Shown here piece by piece: positions 55,201 through 64,000 of a DNA stretch of 64,000 nucleotides. The stretch's first letter is position 1. Each line of letters opens with the position of its first letter. A program made the translations under genes and the position numbers. Under the pieces are notes generated by a model. It did not search any database. It saw only the letters and a list, made by a program, of their open reading frames with translations, and had not been told where the DNA came from. Source of the stretch: Macrolepiota albuminosa (lineage: Eukaryota; Basidiomycota; Agaricomycetes; Agaricales; Agaricaceae); NCBI GenBank assembly GCA_027475525.1, contig JAMWFC010000020.1, positions 124,001 through 188,000 of the forward strand, read 5' to 3'.

Positions 55201-56899
55201 CGCCCACATGCAAACAGCCGAACAAGCGCCCGCGCCCACAAATGACGAAATCGACCACGACAGAATCTTTGCGGCTCTAACTCAGCTAAGTGACATTGAC
55301 CCACTACCCTCAAACTTACCCGATGAGCCTAACTCCTGGACGGAAGCCAAGAACAGCCCTGACGCGCAAAAATGGGAAGATGGCTACCGAGAGGAGATCC
55401 AGTCACTAAAGGAAATGGGCGTATACAGGTTAATCCCACGTTCTCAAGTCCCAAAAGGACAAAAGGTCAGAAAGGGACGGCCGATTTTCAAAATCAAACG
55501 AGACGAACGCGGGAACCCAGTCAGGTATAAAGTAAGGTTGGTATTCAAAGGGTACGAACAAATCTATGGCAGAGACTACAGCAAAACCACGTCCCCGACA
55601 GCGCGCATGGAATCGTGGAGGATACTCCTGCATATTGCGGCAGCGCAGGGGTGGGACGCAAATCAGATCGACGTCAAGACGGCATTCCTATACGGCGACT
55701 TACCTGAAAACGAGACGCAGTACATGGAGCAACCTGAGGGCTTCCGGGAACCAGGGAAAGAAGACTGGGTGTGCGAACTCAAGAAGGGGCTCTACGGTAT
55801 GAAGCAGGCAGGGCGTATTTGGAACCAGACGCTGAACGAGCGGATGCTGGCATGGGGATTCACCAGGTTAGCATGCGAACCCTGCATATATCATAGAACC
55901 AGACCCACAGGGACCGTGATCGTGGCCGTGCATGTTGACGACTTCCTGGCCGTGGCAAGCTCGAAAGGCGAGAACGAGAGTTTCAAAGCGCAAATGAGAG
56001 AAACCTGGACCATCTCTGATCTGGGAACCCCAAAGCACCTCGTCGGAGTGTCGGTGGAATGGGACAAAGCAAATCGTACGGTTGCTCTGTCTCAGACCGC
56101 GTTCATTAACCGCGTCCTGCAGCAATTCAGACAAGACGAGGCCCACCCCCTCTCAGTGCCCATGGAACCTGGCTTGAAGCTGAGGAGACCAAACCGTGAG
56201 AGTCAGACTGAGGAGGAGAAGAGAGACATCGAACGCCTACCCTACAGGTCGCTTGTGGGATGCCTCTTGTACGTCGCAATTGCGACACGCCCCGACATAG
56301 CATTCGCCGTACAGCAGCTCTCCCAGTTCCTGGACAACCACGACAGAACGCATTGGAACGCCGCAATACGACTACTGCGATACCTCAAGGGAACGAAGGA
56401 CTTGAAGCTAAGAATAGGGGGTCCGTCAATCGTCCTGCGAGGCTTCACGGATGCGGACTGGGCGAGCTGCCTCGACACAAGGAGGAGCACCAGCGGATAT
56501 ACGTGGTCCCTAGGCAGCGGTGCCATATCCTGGTCTGTACGGAAGCAGAAGACCGTCGCCACCTCCTCGTGCGAAGCTGAGTATATGGCAGCGTACGAGT
56601 CCACCCAGGAATGCATCTGGCTTCGAACGCTGACAAAGGAGATCGGTCTTGACTTTACAGCAAAGCCTACAACCATGTTCTGCGACAACAAGGCCGCCAT
56701 TGTACTCTCAGAGGACCCCACAGCACACGCCAGAGTAAAGCACTTCGACATCAAGTACCACTTCATTCGTGAGCGAGCGCATATGGGCGACATAATCATC
56801 AAGTATATCAACACTAAAGACAATGTCGCCGACTTATTCACGAAACCCCTCCCAAAACCCCTATTTACCCGCTTACGCCTTATACTCGGAGTATCCTGA
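52214..56899 (+). CDS. Copia-D gag-pol polyprotein
   Basis: Open frame of 1,561 codons. Other possible starts are ATG at 52265 and 52283; the leftmost is used. Residues 1-260 are gag-like; a Cys/His cluster (CCTTCATHGRSCGGHEAQFC) lies near 280; protease FYVDTGATVHIS near 440; pre-integrase HHCC block (HRRLGHANYQ ... CDSCIIGKQ) at about 575-620; integrase VDLMGPVSV near 645, an RTGFDGEL motif where TDNGGE is usual, and GRVERMHRTL with the Glu present; RT KVRLVFKGYEQIYGRDY to VHVDDFLAV (about 1240); RNase H FTDADWASC, SSCEAEYMA and FCDNKAAI (1412-1500); and the terminal VADLFTKPLPK. It directs copy-and-paste transposition. No stop or frameshift. Confidence 0.95.
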   Translation: MLSADNSARKHEPTLTRMSVESKMSSTDASNPSIRAISVRGAEWKQEKFSRNSSTANFGKWSKALEIHLSLLGLKFYVFPAYVACPSALTEPVAYQNWVSNDDLARAVILTALDDSEYEGLDDVSTAAGMYDRVKTRAEGEGPVRMVTLIQEVLKIQCSTTEPLTTTAKKICDTVHRIFAIKSLDEDLFKCVILLNSLSSPQYAPIQAQVSRGLADATKSSPYTSDNIRKLMETMQNLTNLKSSNTGLSTDAALAATTRGRWKSQKPWLPGHTHHAGAKCCTTCATHGRSCGGHEAQFCAHPGGAMEKLGVEAARNAARAASPASTNPAQHAKGKPASMGGTTAKVFTQLTGPKGKVYLVEDSDLEKLQTLNTAPPAIGFAGLTTDDVPTAVSATADELKWEGWMAFLEEEELTVSVDWKHHMEVNDRNQETALISTADCPFYVDTGATVHISPYKSDFSILQPIEPRDIKGVGGSAITARGVGKIQLRTKDGDLLCLQNALYVPNSTVRLISVSRTSIDSRASSYFDDQGVTIKHRDSGKVIARGPLLQRRRLYAIDLCETTTEHAYTVHQGANLTTWHRRLGHANYQAILQLARDQKIKGAPTLPHNLIPKCDSCIIGKQTKTPVPKMRQEGHRATRKLEIVWVDLMGPVSVQSRSGNYYILDIVDDSSNMPWSIPLRNKGDAFHALKTWELARENESGCKLGKYRTGFDGELTSNEMMEWLESRGTRNERSAPYTSAHIGRVERMHRTLMEKARTMRLDANCPEYLWDEFYLTAAHLHAKTPTKSLNGKTPYELWFNRTPDYSYMREIGCRAFVLVPGHNPKVRPRSLECTLIGYGQNSKTYRCWDKTKMKVYQSYHVKFIERHETTLTPSPDQNDAATTQLHVPSLQELEDSASPVPLEEDDDLTEFEIDSATPSQPPTEGQTHETTTTLPRRSTRTRQPTEKASTEENRPQTRLERAVGEVRDSERRVRERKEAKVTADPGTADDEPAPTHAHMQTAEQAPAPTNDEIDHDRIFAALTQLSDIDPLPSNLPDEPNSWTEAKNSPDAQKWEDGYREEIQSLKEMGVYRLIPRSQVPKGQKVRKGRPIFKIKRDERGNPVRYKVRLVFKGYEQIYGRDYSKTTSPTARMESWRILLHIAAAQGWDANQIDVKTAFLYGDLPENETQYMEQPEGFREPGKEDWVCELKKGLYGMKQAGRIWNQTLNERMLAWGFTRLACEPCIYHRTRPTGTVIVAVHVDDFLAVASSKGENESFKAQMRETWTISDLGTPKHLVGVSVEWDKANRTVALSQTAFINRVLQQFRQDEAHPLSVPMEPGLKLRRPNRESQTEEEKRDIERLPYRSLVGCLLYVAIATRPDIAFAVQQLSQFLDNHDRTHWNAAIRLLRYLKGTKDLKLRIGGPSIVLRGFTDADWASCLDTRRSTSGYTWSLGSGAISWSVRKQKTVATSSCEAEYMAAYESTQECIWLRTLTKEIGLDFTAKPTTMFCDNKAAIVLSEDPTAHARVKHFDIKYHFIRERAHMGDIIIKYINTKDNVADLFTKPLPKPLFTRLRLILGVS

Positions 56900-56940
56900 C
56901 ATTCATGCGCGAGGAGGAGAACCGTCTGTACCGTGTCCGC

Positions 56941-56952
56941 GGCAAGGAGGAG
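56941..56952 (+). promoter_or_regulatory. Copia-D polypurine tract
   Basis: ggcaaggaggag directly before the 3' LTR, the expected plus-strand primer. Confidence 0.7.
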
Positions 56953-57317
56953 TGTTAGAGTGTCGCGGATGTGATATATGTGACGACACAGAGGGGTGCC
57001 GCGAACAGTGGCCAGGGCCACATCGAGTGGCACAGCTGCTTTGACGCAGTTGCTTTGTCCGACAAATGTACTTATACTGGCATACGCCAATAGCACCCTC
57101 AGTTCCGTTTATACGTTCTGAGGGTGCGTTACTTACTTACTCACTTATACTCACCGATAACTCATACATAAACCTAGATTAAGGACTTACAAAGTATTGA
57201 TCTAGGTACACACAATACAGTTCCGTTTATACGTTCTGAGGATTAAGGACTTACAAAGTATTGATCTAGGTGTTGGTCGCACCTAACATATTGCTGCTAT
57301 CTGTACGGATTCCAACA
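56953..57317 (+). repeat. Copia-D 3' LTR
   Basis: 365 bp, identical in my reading to 51708-52072, including the intron and spliced-copy arrangement. Followed by TAGCT. Confidence 0.95.
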
Positions 57318-57322
57318 TAGCT

Positions 57323-57735
57323 ATGCTATTGGGCTTCCATGAAGTACTGGCGCTTCTATCTATGTTAAATGGTAATGCATATGCGTGAGTGAAGTAGTCG
57401 GGAATACCTTGAAATTGTCTACATAATATAACGCATGTGAGTCTGTCCCCTTCCGCACACACACGTCTCGCTACGTCACGACGACGCGCGACTTCTTTCA
57501 AGCTGGTTGGGAATTAACTTCCGATCCTTCCTGCAACGTTTTTGAATATATATCCAACCAAAAGGAAAATATTCTAGGAGTGGATAAGTAATTTATTGCT
57601 CTCAGATAACCCCACAGGACGGAAAGACAATATGATTACGAAATTATGATATAGATTTACTACAGGCATGCATATGGTATAAGTACACGAAGACGTAGAC
57701 AGAACATACGTCAGATACAATTACAGCTAAATCTA
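57323..57735. other. Intergenic between Copia-D and GCN2
   Basis: Only short open frames. Likely contains the GCN2 3' UTR. No gene supported. Confidence 0.5.
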
Positions 57736-60700
57736 TTAGTTGGATCCATCTCGTAAGTTGTGCGATAGATTGAGGAGCTGGACGCGCTCTTCGCGAACAG
57801 CGAATAAAAGCATGAAGCGATGGCCCTCAGCCTTCCGCTTCAGGATCGCATCGCGGACTTGGTGAGCATAGGCAGTCTGAGAATTTGGGAACATTGATAT
57901 AAGAGATTTCCACGACTCTTCCTCTGCAATCCACGCCGAGTTTCCCGTCATATCCTCAAATACCGCAGGTGGCACATCAACTGCAAGTGTTGGCAAGCCT
58001 ATTTGGAAGGCAGATTTGAGTTCGGCGCCGATTTCAAAGGCTAAGATGATTATAAGTCTGGTATAGTCGAGAGCAATCGAGCGAACTTACCACGATCATA
58101 AAAGAGCTGTTTGACATACTTGCGTTGCTTCTTAATGTCCGCTGGTGGAAGAAGAAGTTGAACGTTCGATGTAATAGAAACATCTTTCGTGGAAAGAGGC
58201 TGTGAACTTGAGTCTGAAATAATAGGAGCGCCAGATGTGGCAAGGTCTATTCGCTTCTGTTCTGCGATTTCGTGCTGCAACCATCCCACCAATTCCTGCC
58301 GTGTTACTGGAAGCAAACAATTAAGAATTGTGTCAAATCAGGCAGGAAATCACGAACAATCCGTTTCTGAGCCCTTCAATATGCTTTTGACTTTGAAAGC
58401 AGGTTGATCCCTACGCGCCGAGCGAGGACGAGGATAAACGGTAAAGCTGAGAGAACATTTTATTGGCTCCTCGATATACCAAATGGACGGTAGAGACGGA
58501 GAGCACATACAGTATTCCTTCTCGTGCACACATATCAAAATGGTTCTCATGATCAGCGTCAGGTAAACCTGACTCGTACATGAGATCGGCACTAATGTTG
58601 TGTTCCCACAGATAGGATACGACCTCCAGCCGATCTTGAAGGTGTCCCGGGTGATACGACACAACGTAGACATCGCACCGGCGAGGGCTCCAATGTCCAA
58701 ACGAACGTTCTTCTTTAACAAGTGCCTTGACGGAAGAACTCTGATATGACGCCAACGCAACCGTGATCTTTTCTACAGCAATCTGGAGGCCCATGGCGCA
58801 CACTTTCTGTGGTTGTGACTTGAGGGAACCATGGCGGCTGATAAGATGATCATAACTGACACGCGCGTCATTGAAGGAAAGTCAGGGAGACAAACGAAGC
58901 ATACCGGCCACCTGCAGCAAGTACATCTGAATGCCTATTCTTCCGAACAACCTCAACCAAAATTCCGCCCTTAAAATGGATATTGTGGTTCCCCAGCATA
59001 AGTGGATGGAATAGGATTGGTCTCGCGACCTTTGTCGCTTTGGCAAGGTCTATCGTCTTCTTCAGCTCTTGGACGTACGGAACCATCGGATCCACGAGAG
59101 TGGGGGATAACCTCTCCACACGAGACATGAAGTCGTCGATATCCTCATCTACAATCGGCTGAGTAAAGGTTCTATAAGTAGCATATCTTGGACGTACCCA
59201 TTTCAGTCAGAAGCTCTAATTCGTCGGCTGTGCTACGAAGCAAACCACGCTTGAGGAGAAGAGCACGTTTCTGAGATATTGTAGACTTTGACTGAGTAAG
59301 TATGTCAATGACGGCATGGCGCTGGCCTGGCGGAAGACGATTGAGGATCAACTCCACAACTGAGAAATTACGTTGAGCGAGATCTTTGACTGGACAAGAA
59401 GACAACATACTGTTTGAGTGTGAGATGAGGATATCATAGTTTGGCGCAAGATTAGGGAAACTGTTTAAGCAATCATTGGCTATCGCGATCAGTTCAGCGC
59501 CGGCTGCAATAGGGCCGAACTCAAGGTCATAAGTAATAATATCGAAAACGGCCGCCTTTTGAACCTTTGGATGACCTGCAACCGGACTGATCACAGACAA
59601 TAAGCAGGGAGATTTGACAGGGTAAGAGGAACTGACTTCGGTCGGAAAAGATCGGCTATATGATACCGTTTGATTCGGGTGATATTTCCACGAGCAGCGA
59701 GCCTTGCGAACGGGACGATAAGATTGTCTGGCAGAGTTACAATGTCTCCATTCCGATCAATGAAAGCAGCCTTCTGGTTTTCATCTTCGACGTCCATTAC
59801 GGGCATGAGCAATGGAGGCTCCATGTTCACAGCACCATGGAGTCTGAAAAGGGCCGCGAGACGATCATGCACCCTGTCATTCAAGGCGGCGTGTTCGGGT
59901 GGATCAGCTTCGAGGTCATAGATAAACCCTCGGCTGGGCCGCGGCGGCTGGCTGAAAAGGGAATTCAATACAGCACGTTGATGAGGCGAGTCGGCCTTCG
60001 CTAGAAGACGGTAAATTGCAGGGTCATAAACATGGAAACAAACTTCGACGAACTCATTAGGTTCAAAGCACCTTTGAAATATTCATCTTCAAGCCTTGAA
60101 GGTAAGAGAGGGCTCTGGGAGAGCTCGACAGCTGTGGGACGGTCCTCTGGACTATGTTGAAGAAGCCATGTAATAACTGACCATACATGAGCAAGATTAT
60201 ATCAGGTTTGACCAGCGAAGTACTACTCACTTTCACGTTGACGATGGCGGGAAGGGTCCCATCCATTCGGGAAGAAGATTCCGGGCTTCCTCAAATCCTC
60301 GATGACGGCAATGCGTTCGGCTCCCGTTGAGAACGTGTAATTCATCTCAAAAAAGACAATCTATAGCAGGATCAGAGACGACATATGACGAGAGTCGTTG
60401 AGTTGACATACCCCGAGACTGTACATGTCTGCCTTGTTGTGGTTTCTGGGACCACGCTTTCGCGACTGGACTTCGGGTGCGATGTATAGCCTAGTACCAA
60501 CCTCTGATAGAGTATGTCATTGGTGGTGAACGACAGTGAAGATATCAATATTTGTACCATAGGTCATGTCTTCTGTGGCCATCGCTTTGGACACATCCGA
60601 GGGATCTACAGCAGCTAAGCTGGAAGTGGCAAGGCCAAAGTCACCGACTAAGACAGGAATAAATATCTCGCCAGTCTTTCGAGTCACAGACAAACCTTTA

Positions 60701-63700
60701 CAGTCGCCTTTCGCATCTATGGAGAAAAATGGAATCAGTTCCTTCAAAGCAGAGGGCAGGATGATTTTTTTACCAATGAAGATATTGGTCAGCTTGATAT
60801 CCCTATGCAAAATCGAAAGGGTTGACATATGAACGAGGGCGTCAACGATCTGCTGAAAAAGCCTCCATGCTTCATCCTGCGTGATTCCTTCATCAATACG
60901 CTGTCAAGAGAAAAATTATCAATGCATGGATCGTGAGCTTTCTATCAAGACATACCTCCTTCAACGTCTGCCGTTCAACAAACTCCATCTGGATATACAA
61001 TGTCCTCGACTGCATCGGGGGAGGCGCAACAGGTATCCTCTGCCTGAACAAGTTCTCTAACCCCTCCTCGTCACTCCCGCTGGACTCACCCGTCCCAGGC
61101 GAGGACGACGCATCAAAATGAATACTTGGGAACGACGATTTAGACGATTGCGATCTTCGACCCGTCAAATCATCAAAATCAATCGTCAGACCTCCGCCGT
61201 TACGTGGAAGATATCGTTCGCTTGAGTTTGGGACGGAAGTCATGCCAATGCTGGTGCCGGTGCCGGTGCCCGATTCGGAGTCGTCTGAAACGTTGGAGGA
61301 GATAGGTTCATCAGATATTTCGATCCAGGTCGTGAAGTATCGAACGATGTAACGATGGGAGAGACGGCTGAGGGCATTAACTTCACGGAAGATTTTCACG
61401 TCGCTTCCTTCAGTCTTCAGGCGAACTTTCTTTACTGGGAAGTTATTTAGATTAACATTGAAGAATAAGAACAAGGATAGAGGGACCAACCTGCATATAT
61501 ACGGTTGTCAATTTTATTCCTTGCTTTCACCACAGACCCAAAGCCACCCTTGCCCTGACATTAACTCTCGATAAGAAGGATAAATACAGAGAGAAATGAA
61601 CTACAAACCAAAAGCTCCAATTCCTCCCAATCCTCTTTCCATCGACTCACCTGCTGGGGCCTCGGTGGCGGCAGGAAGAACGCTGACACCTCCGGCGAGC
61701 CCTCGTGCGTAAATGGTACGGGTGTCCTCAGTCCCGCGGACGAGGGCATCGCAATGGCCCGTGACGGCGTTTGTATACTGTTACTGCTTTGAAGGGATGT
61801 CTCCGCAAGGTCACCTAGAAGACTGAGACACGATGTATGTGTTTTCTTAGACGGAAGAATCATATTAGTTGCGTGACGTGCGAGGGAACTTGAGACAGAA
61901 GCTGATGGGTAACGTGAGTGTGGGCAATGGATGACGACATAATTAAGGAAGTGAAGGATGCGTACAGGATTGGAGGGCTTCGTGGATGTTCGCATATCGC
62001 TCCGTTACGTCCAGACCTAGAAGCATCTGAAGTAACACGATCCCAACAGCATGTATATCACGCTGACGAGTATAAAGCAATGCCGACTCATTCTTCTCTT
62101 CTCTCGACAGCCTGCAAACTACGTATGAAACTCTGGCCAAAGAGCGACACTGACGCAAACTTACCATCCCTCAGGAATTGGCGGCTCCTCGACAGGCGGC
62201 AAATTCGTTCCAAAAGGGTTGGATCGATGCAAGTCCAATAATCTCGTTGGATATCCCACCCTCCCAAGTCTAACTTGCTTGCGAGGTGGGCGGTCGCCGG
62301 AAACAAGACCGATATTTCGAGCATTGATGCCTGTAGGAGTTGAGAGCGCGGCGATAAAAACTGAGAAATATTACTGTACCTCGATGCACAAGATCCGCTG
62401 CGTGAATTGCATTCAGGCCTGAGAGGATTTGTGCTAGGTATTCCTGAGATACCAGTTAAACTATCCAGAAGCCTGTGTAGTAAGAGAGAGATACACACTG
62501 AGACGCGCTCCTCGCGTAGAGACGGCGTGTCTTCAAGAACATCATGTAAAGTCAACGGAGGCGCTTGTTCCGATAGTACGATAAGCTGTGAGGGTCCGCT
62601 CGAGTGGGGCTGCGTGAGTTTGACGGCAAAGATGCTGGTGTGATTGGGATGACGGATAGCCGTAAGACGCTGGATCTCAGCCTCGACTTGTTTGAGCTTT
62701 TTGCGGCCCTGGCTAGTGGTGTAGTATTGCGAGTAAAAGTTGACAATATAAAGCTCTAGTGGGAGTGTCGTGTTGATGTCGTCGCAGACAGGGTCAGCCA
62801 TGTAGACTGTTCCGAGGGACTCTTAAAGCAAATCAGGACGAGCAGCGAGAGATGGAAGAGTAAAGGATACATGCCTTGTCGAGGATGGAACAACCTCACG
62901 GTGTTGAACGTTACACCATCAACTTCTACATTGTGGGGAAACGACTCTGTCATAGTGTCTCCGGGATATGGAATCATCGTCGACTCAGAGTTTGCCCGCT
63001 TCCGGGCTTTGTATTGCAGTTCCCTCTCAGCTAGCTGGCGCAAAGCTTCTTCCTTGAACTCTTCCTCTCTCTCTAGTGCCTCGCGTGCCGCCCGTTCCGC
63101 TCTTTCCGCTTCTTGACGTTTCTTCTCCTTCATTTCGCGATAAACATCAAACAAAGAAACGATAGTCAAACTCGACTCACCCGTTCCTCCTCCTCAGCTC
63201 TTTGAGTCATTTGCACCGCCAGTGACCCAGCCACTTCGTTCTTGGGCTTAATGTTGTTCTCCATCCAGTCCTGGCATAGATTGACAATCTCGAAAACCAT
63301 TTCCATGCCTCGATTCTTTTGTGCCTCCGAAGTTATCTTGTGAGAGAGTGTCGAAACATCGACGTCTTTCAAGCCTTCGATAGGCTTCTGGATAGCAAAG
63401 ATAGGACACGCAAGTGTGGGATACGTCTTTGGTAGTCTATATAACGGTGATGAATTCTAGGCTCCCGGCTCTTTTGTAATAGATGCACGAGCTTACTTAA
63501 CGTTTAGATGGAAGTTAATCTTGTCATGAGATGGGTGTGTGACTCGTATAACAAACTCTGGCAAGCGCAAGGCCCCCTAGCAGGCGGTCAACACGAGTCA
63601 AGACACAAGAAACAAGGACCAACTTTCCAAGCCTTGGGGGGCGGCGTCTCGAAGAAATTCTCTTCATAAATTGATTTAAGCGCGGTAATCTCGAGCTCTT

Positions 63701-63725
63701 GACGTTCTCGAGTAGTGTTATCCAT
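57736..63725 (-). CDS. GCN2 eIF2-alpha kinase
   Basis: Start ATG 63725 (MDNTTRERQELEI); stop at 57736. About 23 exons, introns mostly 39-77 nt; examples: exons 63725-63624, 63576-63497, 63436-63181, 63127-62875, 62821-62495. Domains in order: RWD (KLPKTYPTLACPIF), charged coiled linker, degenerate kinase-like domain (LGTVYMADPVCDD ... HRGINARNIGLV), kinase with GKGGFGSV, AVKKVRL, HRDIKLTN, GDFGLA and YIAPEV, and a large acidic insert typical of the family; then a HisRS-like domain (SRGFIYDLEADPPEH, GAVNMEPPLLMP, VFDIITYDLEFG) and a C-terminal ribosome-binding-type domain. In eukaryotes GCN2 senses uncharged tRNA with the HisRS-like domain, after RWD contact with GCN1, and phosphorylates eIF2-alpha in amino-acid starvation. 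Catalytic motifs are intact; one intron (62874-62822) uses a GC donor. Confidence 0.93.
62822..62874 (-). other. GC-AG intron in GCN2
   Basis: Donor AAG|GCATGT and acceptor GCTTTAAG give the only splice that keeps the frame HPRQ-E-SLGTVYMADP. Using the nearby GT (gtatcc) leads to a stop. 53 nt. Confidence 0.65.
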
Positions 63726-64000
63726 GAAAGCCTTACTGAGGCACCGTCATACGGGTTACACAGGCTGAAATGGAAGAGTCGACGCCCGAGAATCAGTCGA
63801 GTGGCCAGGGATTAGAACAACAGAGCGGATTGAGTAGGGGAGGGCCCTTGGGACCTCAGCAGCTCAAGCCTCCATGGCGCTTCGTCGTGGAAAGTAATTA
63901 AAGTGGTTAAAGAGTGAAAGGACAGACGTTGGCCTTGGGTGACAGTCCAAAGCGGACAGGCACGCGCCGGATCTGTAGCCATTTCATATTTCACTGTCAC
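63726..64000. other. Upstream region of GCN2
   Basis: Probable 5' UTR and promoter of GCN2. A short minus-strand frame (63812-64000) has no recognisable motif. No upstream regulatory ORF could be established. Confidence 0.4.

Larger units (their letters stand above)
51708..57317 (+). mobile_element. Copia-D: intact Ty1/copia retrotransposon
   Basis: LTRs 51708-52072 and 56953-57317, both 365 bp and identical as far as I can read, with target duplications TAGCT (51703-51707 and 57318-57322). Primer site GGTTATGGGCTCTCC follows the 5' LTR and a purine tract (ggcaaggaggag) precedes the 3' LTR. One uninterrupted gag-pol frame. Everything needed for autonomy appears present, implying a recent insertion. 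Confidence 0.95.

Noticed and set aside
52198..57096. Minus-strand frames inside Copia-D (such as 56242-57096)
   Set aside because: Antisense of the intact gag-pol; no motifs and no splice-supported structure.
62434..62494. A 19-nt micro-intron in GCN2 (gtatctcaggaatacctag)
   Set aside because: A standard 61-nt intron with donor gtatctctct and the same acceptor restores the frame and has a TTTAAC branch-like site.
1..64000. A biosynthetic gene cluster, mating-type locus or defence island
   Set aside because: Apart from GCN2, the F-box gene, a host 3' fragment and Cys-cluster genes, everything recognised is mobile DNA.

Overview
This window is eukaryotic and looks like an Agaricomycete (mushroom-forming basidiomycete) genome. 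The evidence is one intact multi-exon host gene (GCN2) with dense 39-77 nt introns, a second host gene with an F-box, and a transposon community typical of these fungi: copia and chromodomain Ty3 retrotransposons, an L1-like LINE and a tnp2 CACTA-type DNA transposon. About 85% of the window is mobile DNA. I assigned functions only by reading motifs; no database search was possible.

Layout. 0.4-3.0 kb: decayed minus-strand gene with a Cys cluster, holding a Tc1/mariner-type MITE. 3.2-12.5 kb: decayed LINE, with one copy of a 1.07-kb TGAT...ATCA repeat at its 5' side and another inserted in it, ending in a 32-A tail near two inverted SINE-like repeats. 12.9-25.2 kb: decayed copia element (Copia-A, minus) with a CACTA-type element (16.6-22.8 kb) inserted in its protease. 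25.3-25.7 kb: 3' end of a host gene. 25.8-42.8 kb: Copia-B (minus, TSD AAAAG) with a Ty3 chromovirus (27.0-38.8 kb, TSD GCCGA) inserted in its reverse transcriptase; the Ty3 carries an antisense Cys-cluster gene and a rearranged left end. 42.8-44.3 kb: F-box gene. 44.5-50.9 kb: solo LTR (LTR-X, TSD ATTAT) split by Copia-C (plus, TSD GAGGC), itself split by the third 1.07-kb repeat. 51.7-57.3 kb: intact Copia-D (plus, TSD TAGCT, LTRs that read identical, 1,561-codon ORF). 57.7-63.7 kb: GCN2 (minus).

Two sequence-wide patterns stand out. First, the LTRs of four different copia families (Copia-A, Copia-C, LTR-X, Copia-D) carry a 53-61 nt GT-AG intron and, beside it, a second copy of the flanking exons from which exactly that intron is missing. 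The duplicated copy always starts at the AGTT of a CTCAGTT hairpin motif. This looks like a reverse-transcribed, spliced leader joined to an unspliced R region. Second, 17 unrelated places carry a tandem duplication of exactly 77 bp. That is most simply an assembly artefact (contigs joined without trimming a 77-base overlap), and it creates many of the apparent frameshifts.

The insertion order can be read from the nesting and from decay. Copia-D is youngest; Copia-B, Copia-C and the CACTA element carry mainly TGA stops and Glu-to-Lys changes at former CpG sites; Copia-A and the LINE are oldest. Removing each nested insertion plus one target-site copy restores the host reading frame at four separate sites.
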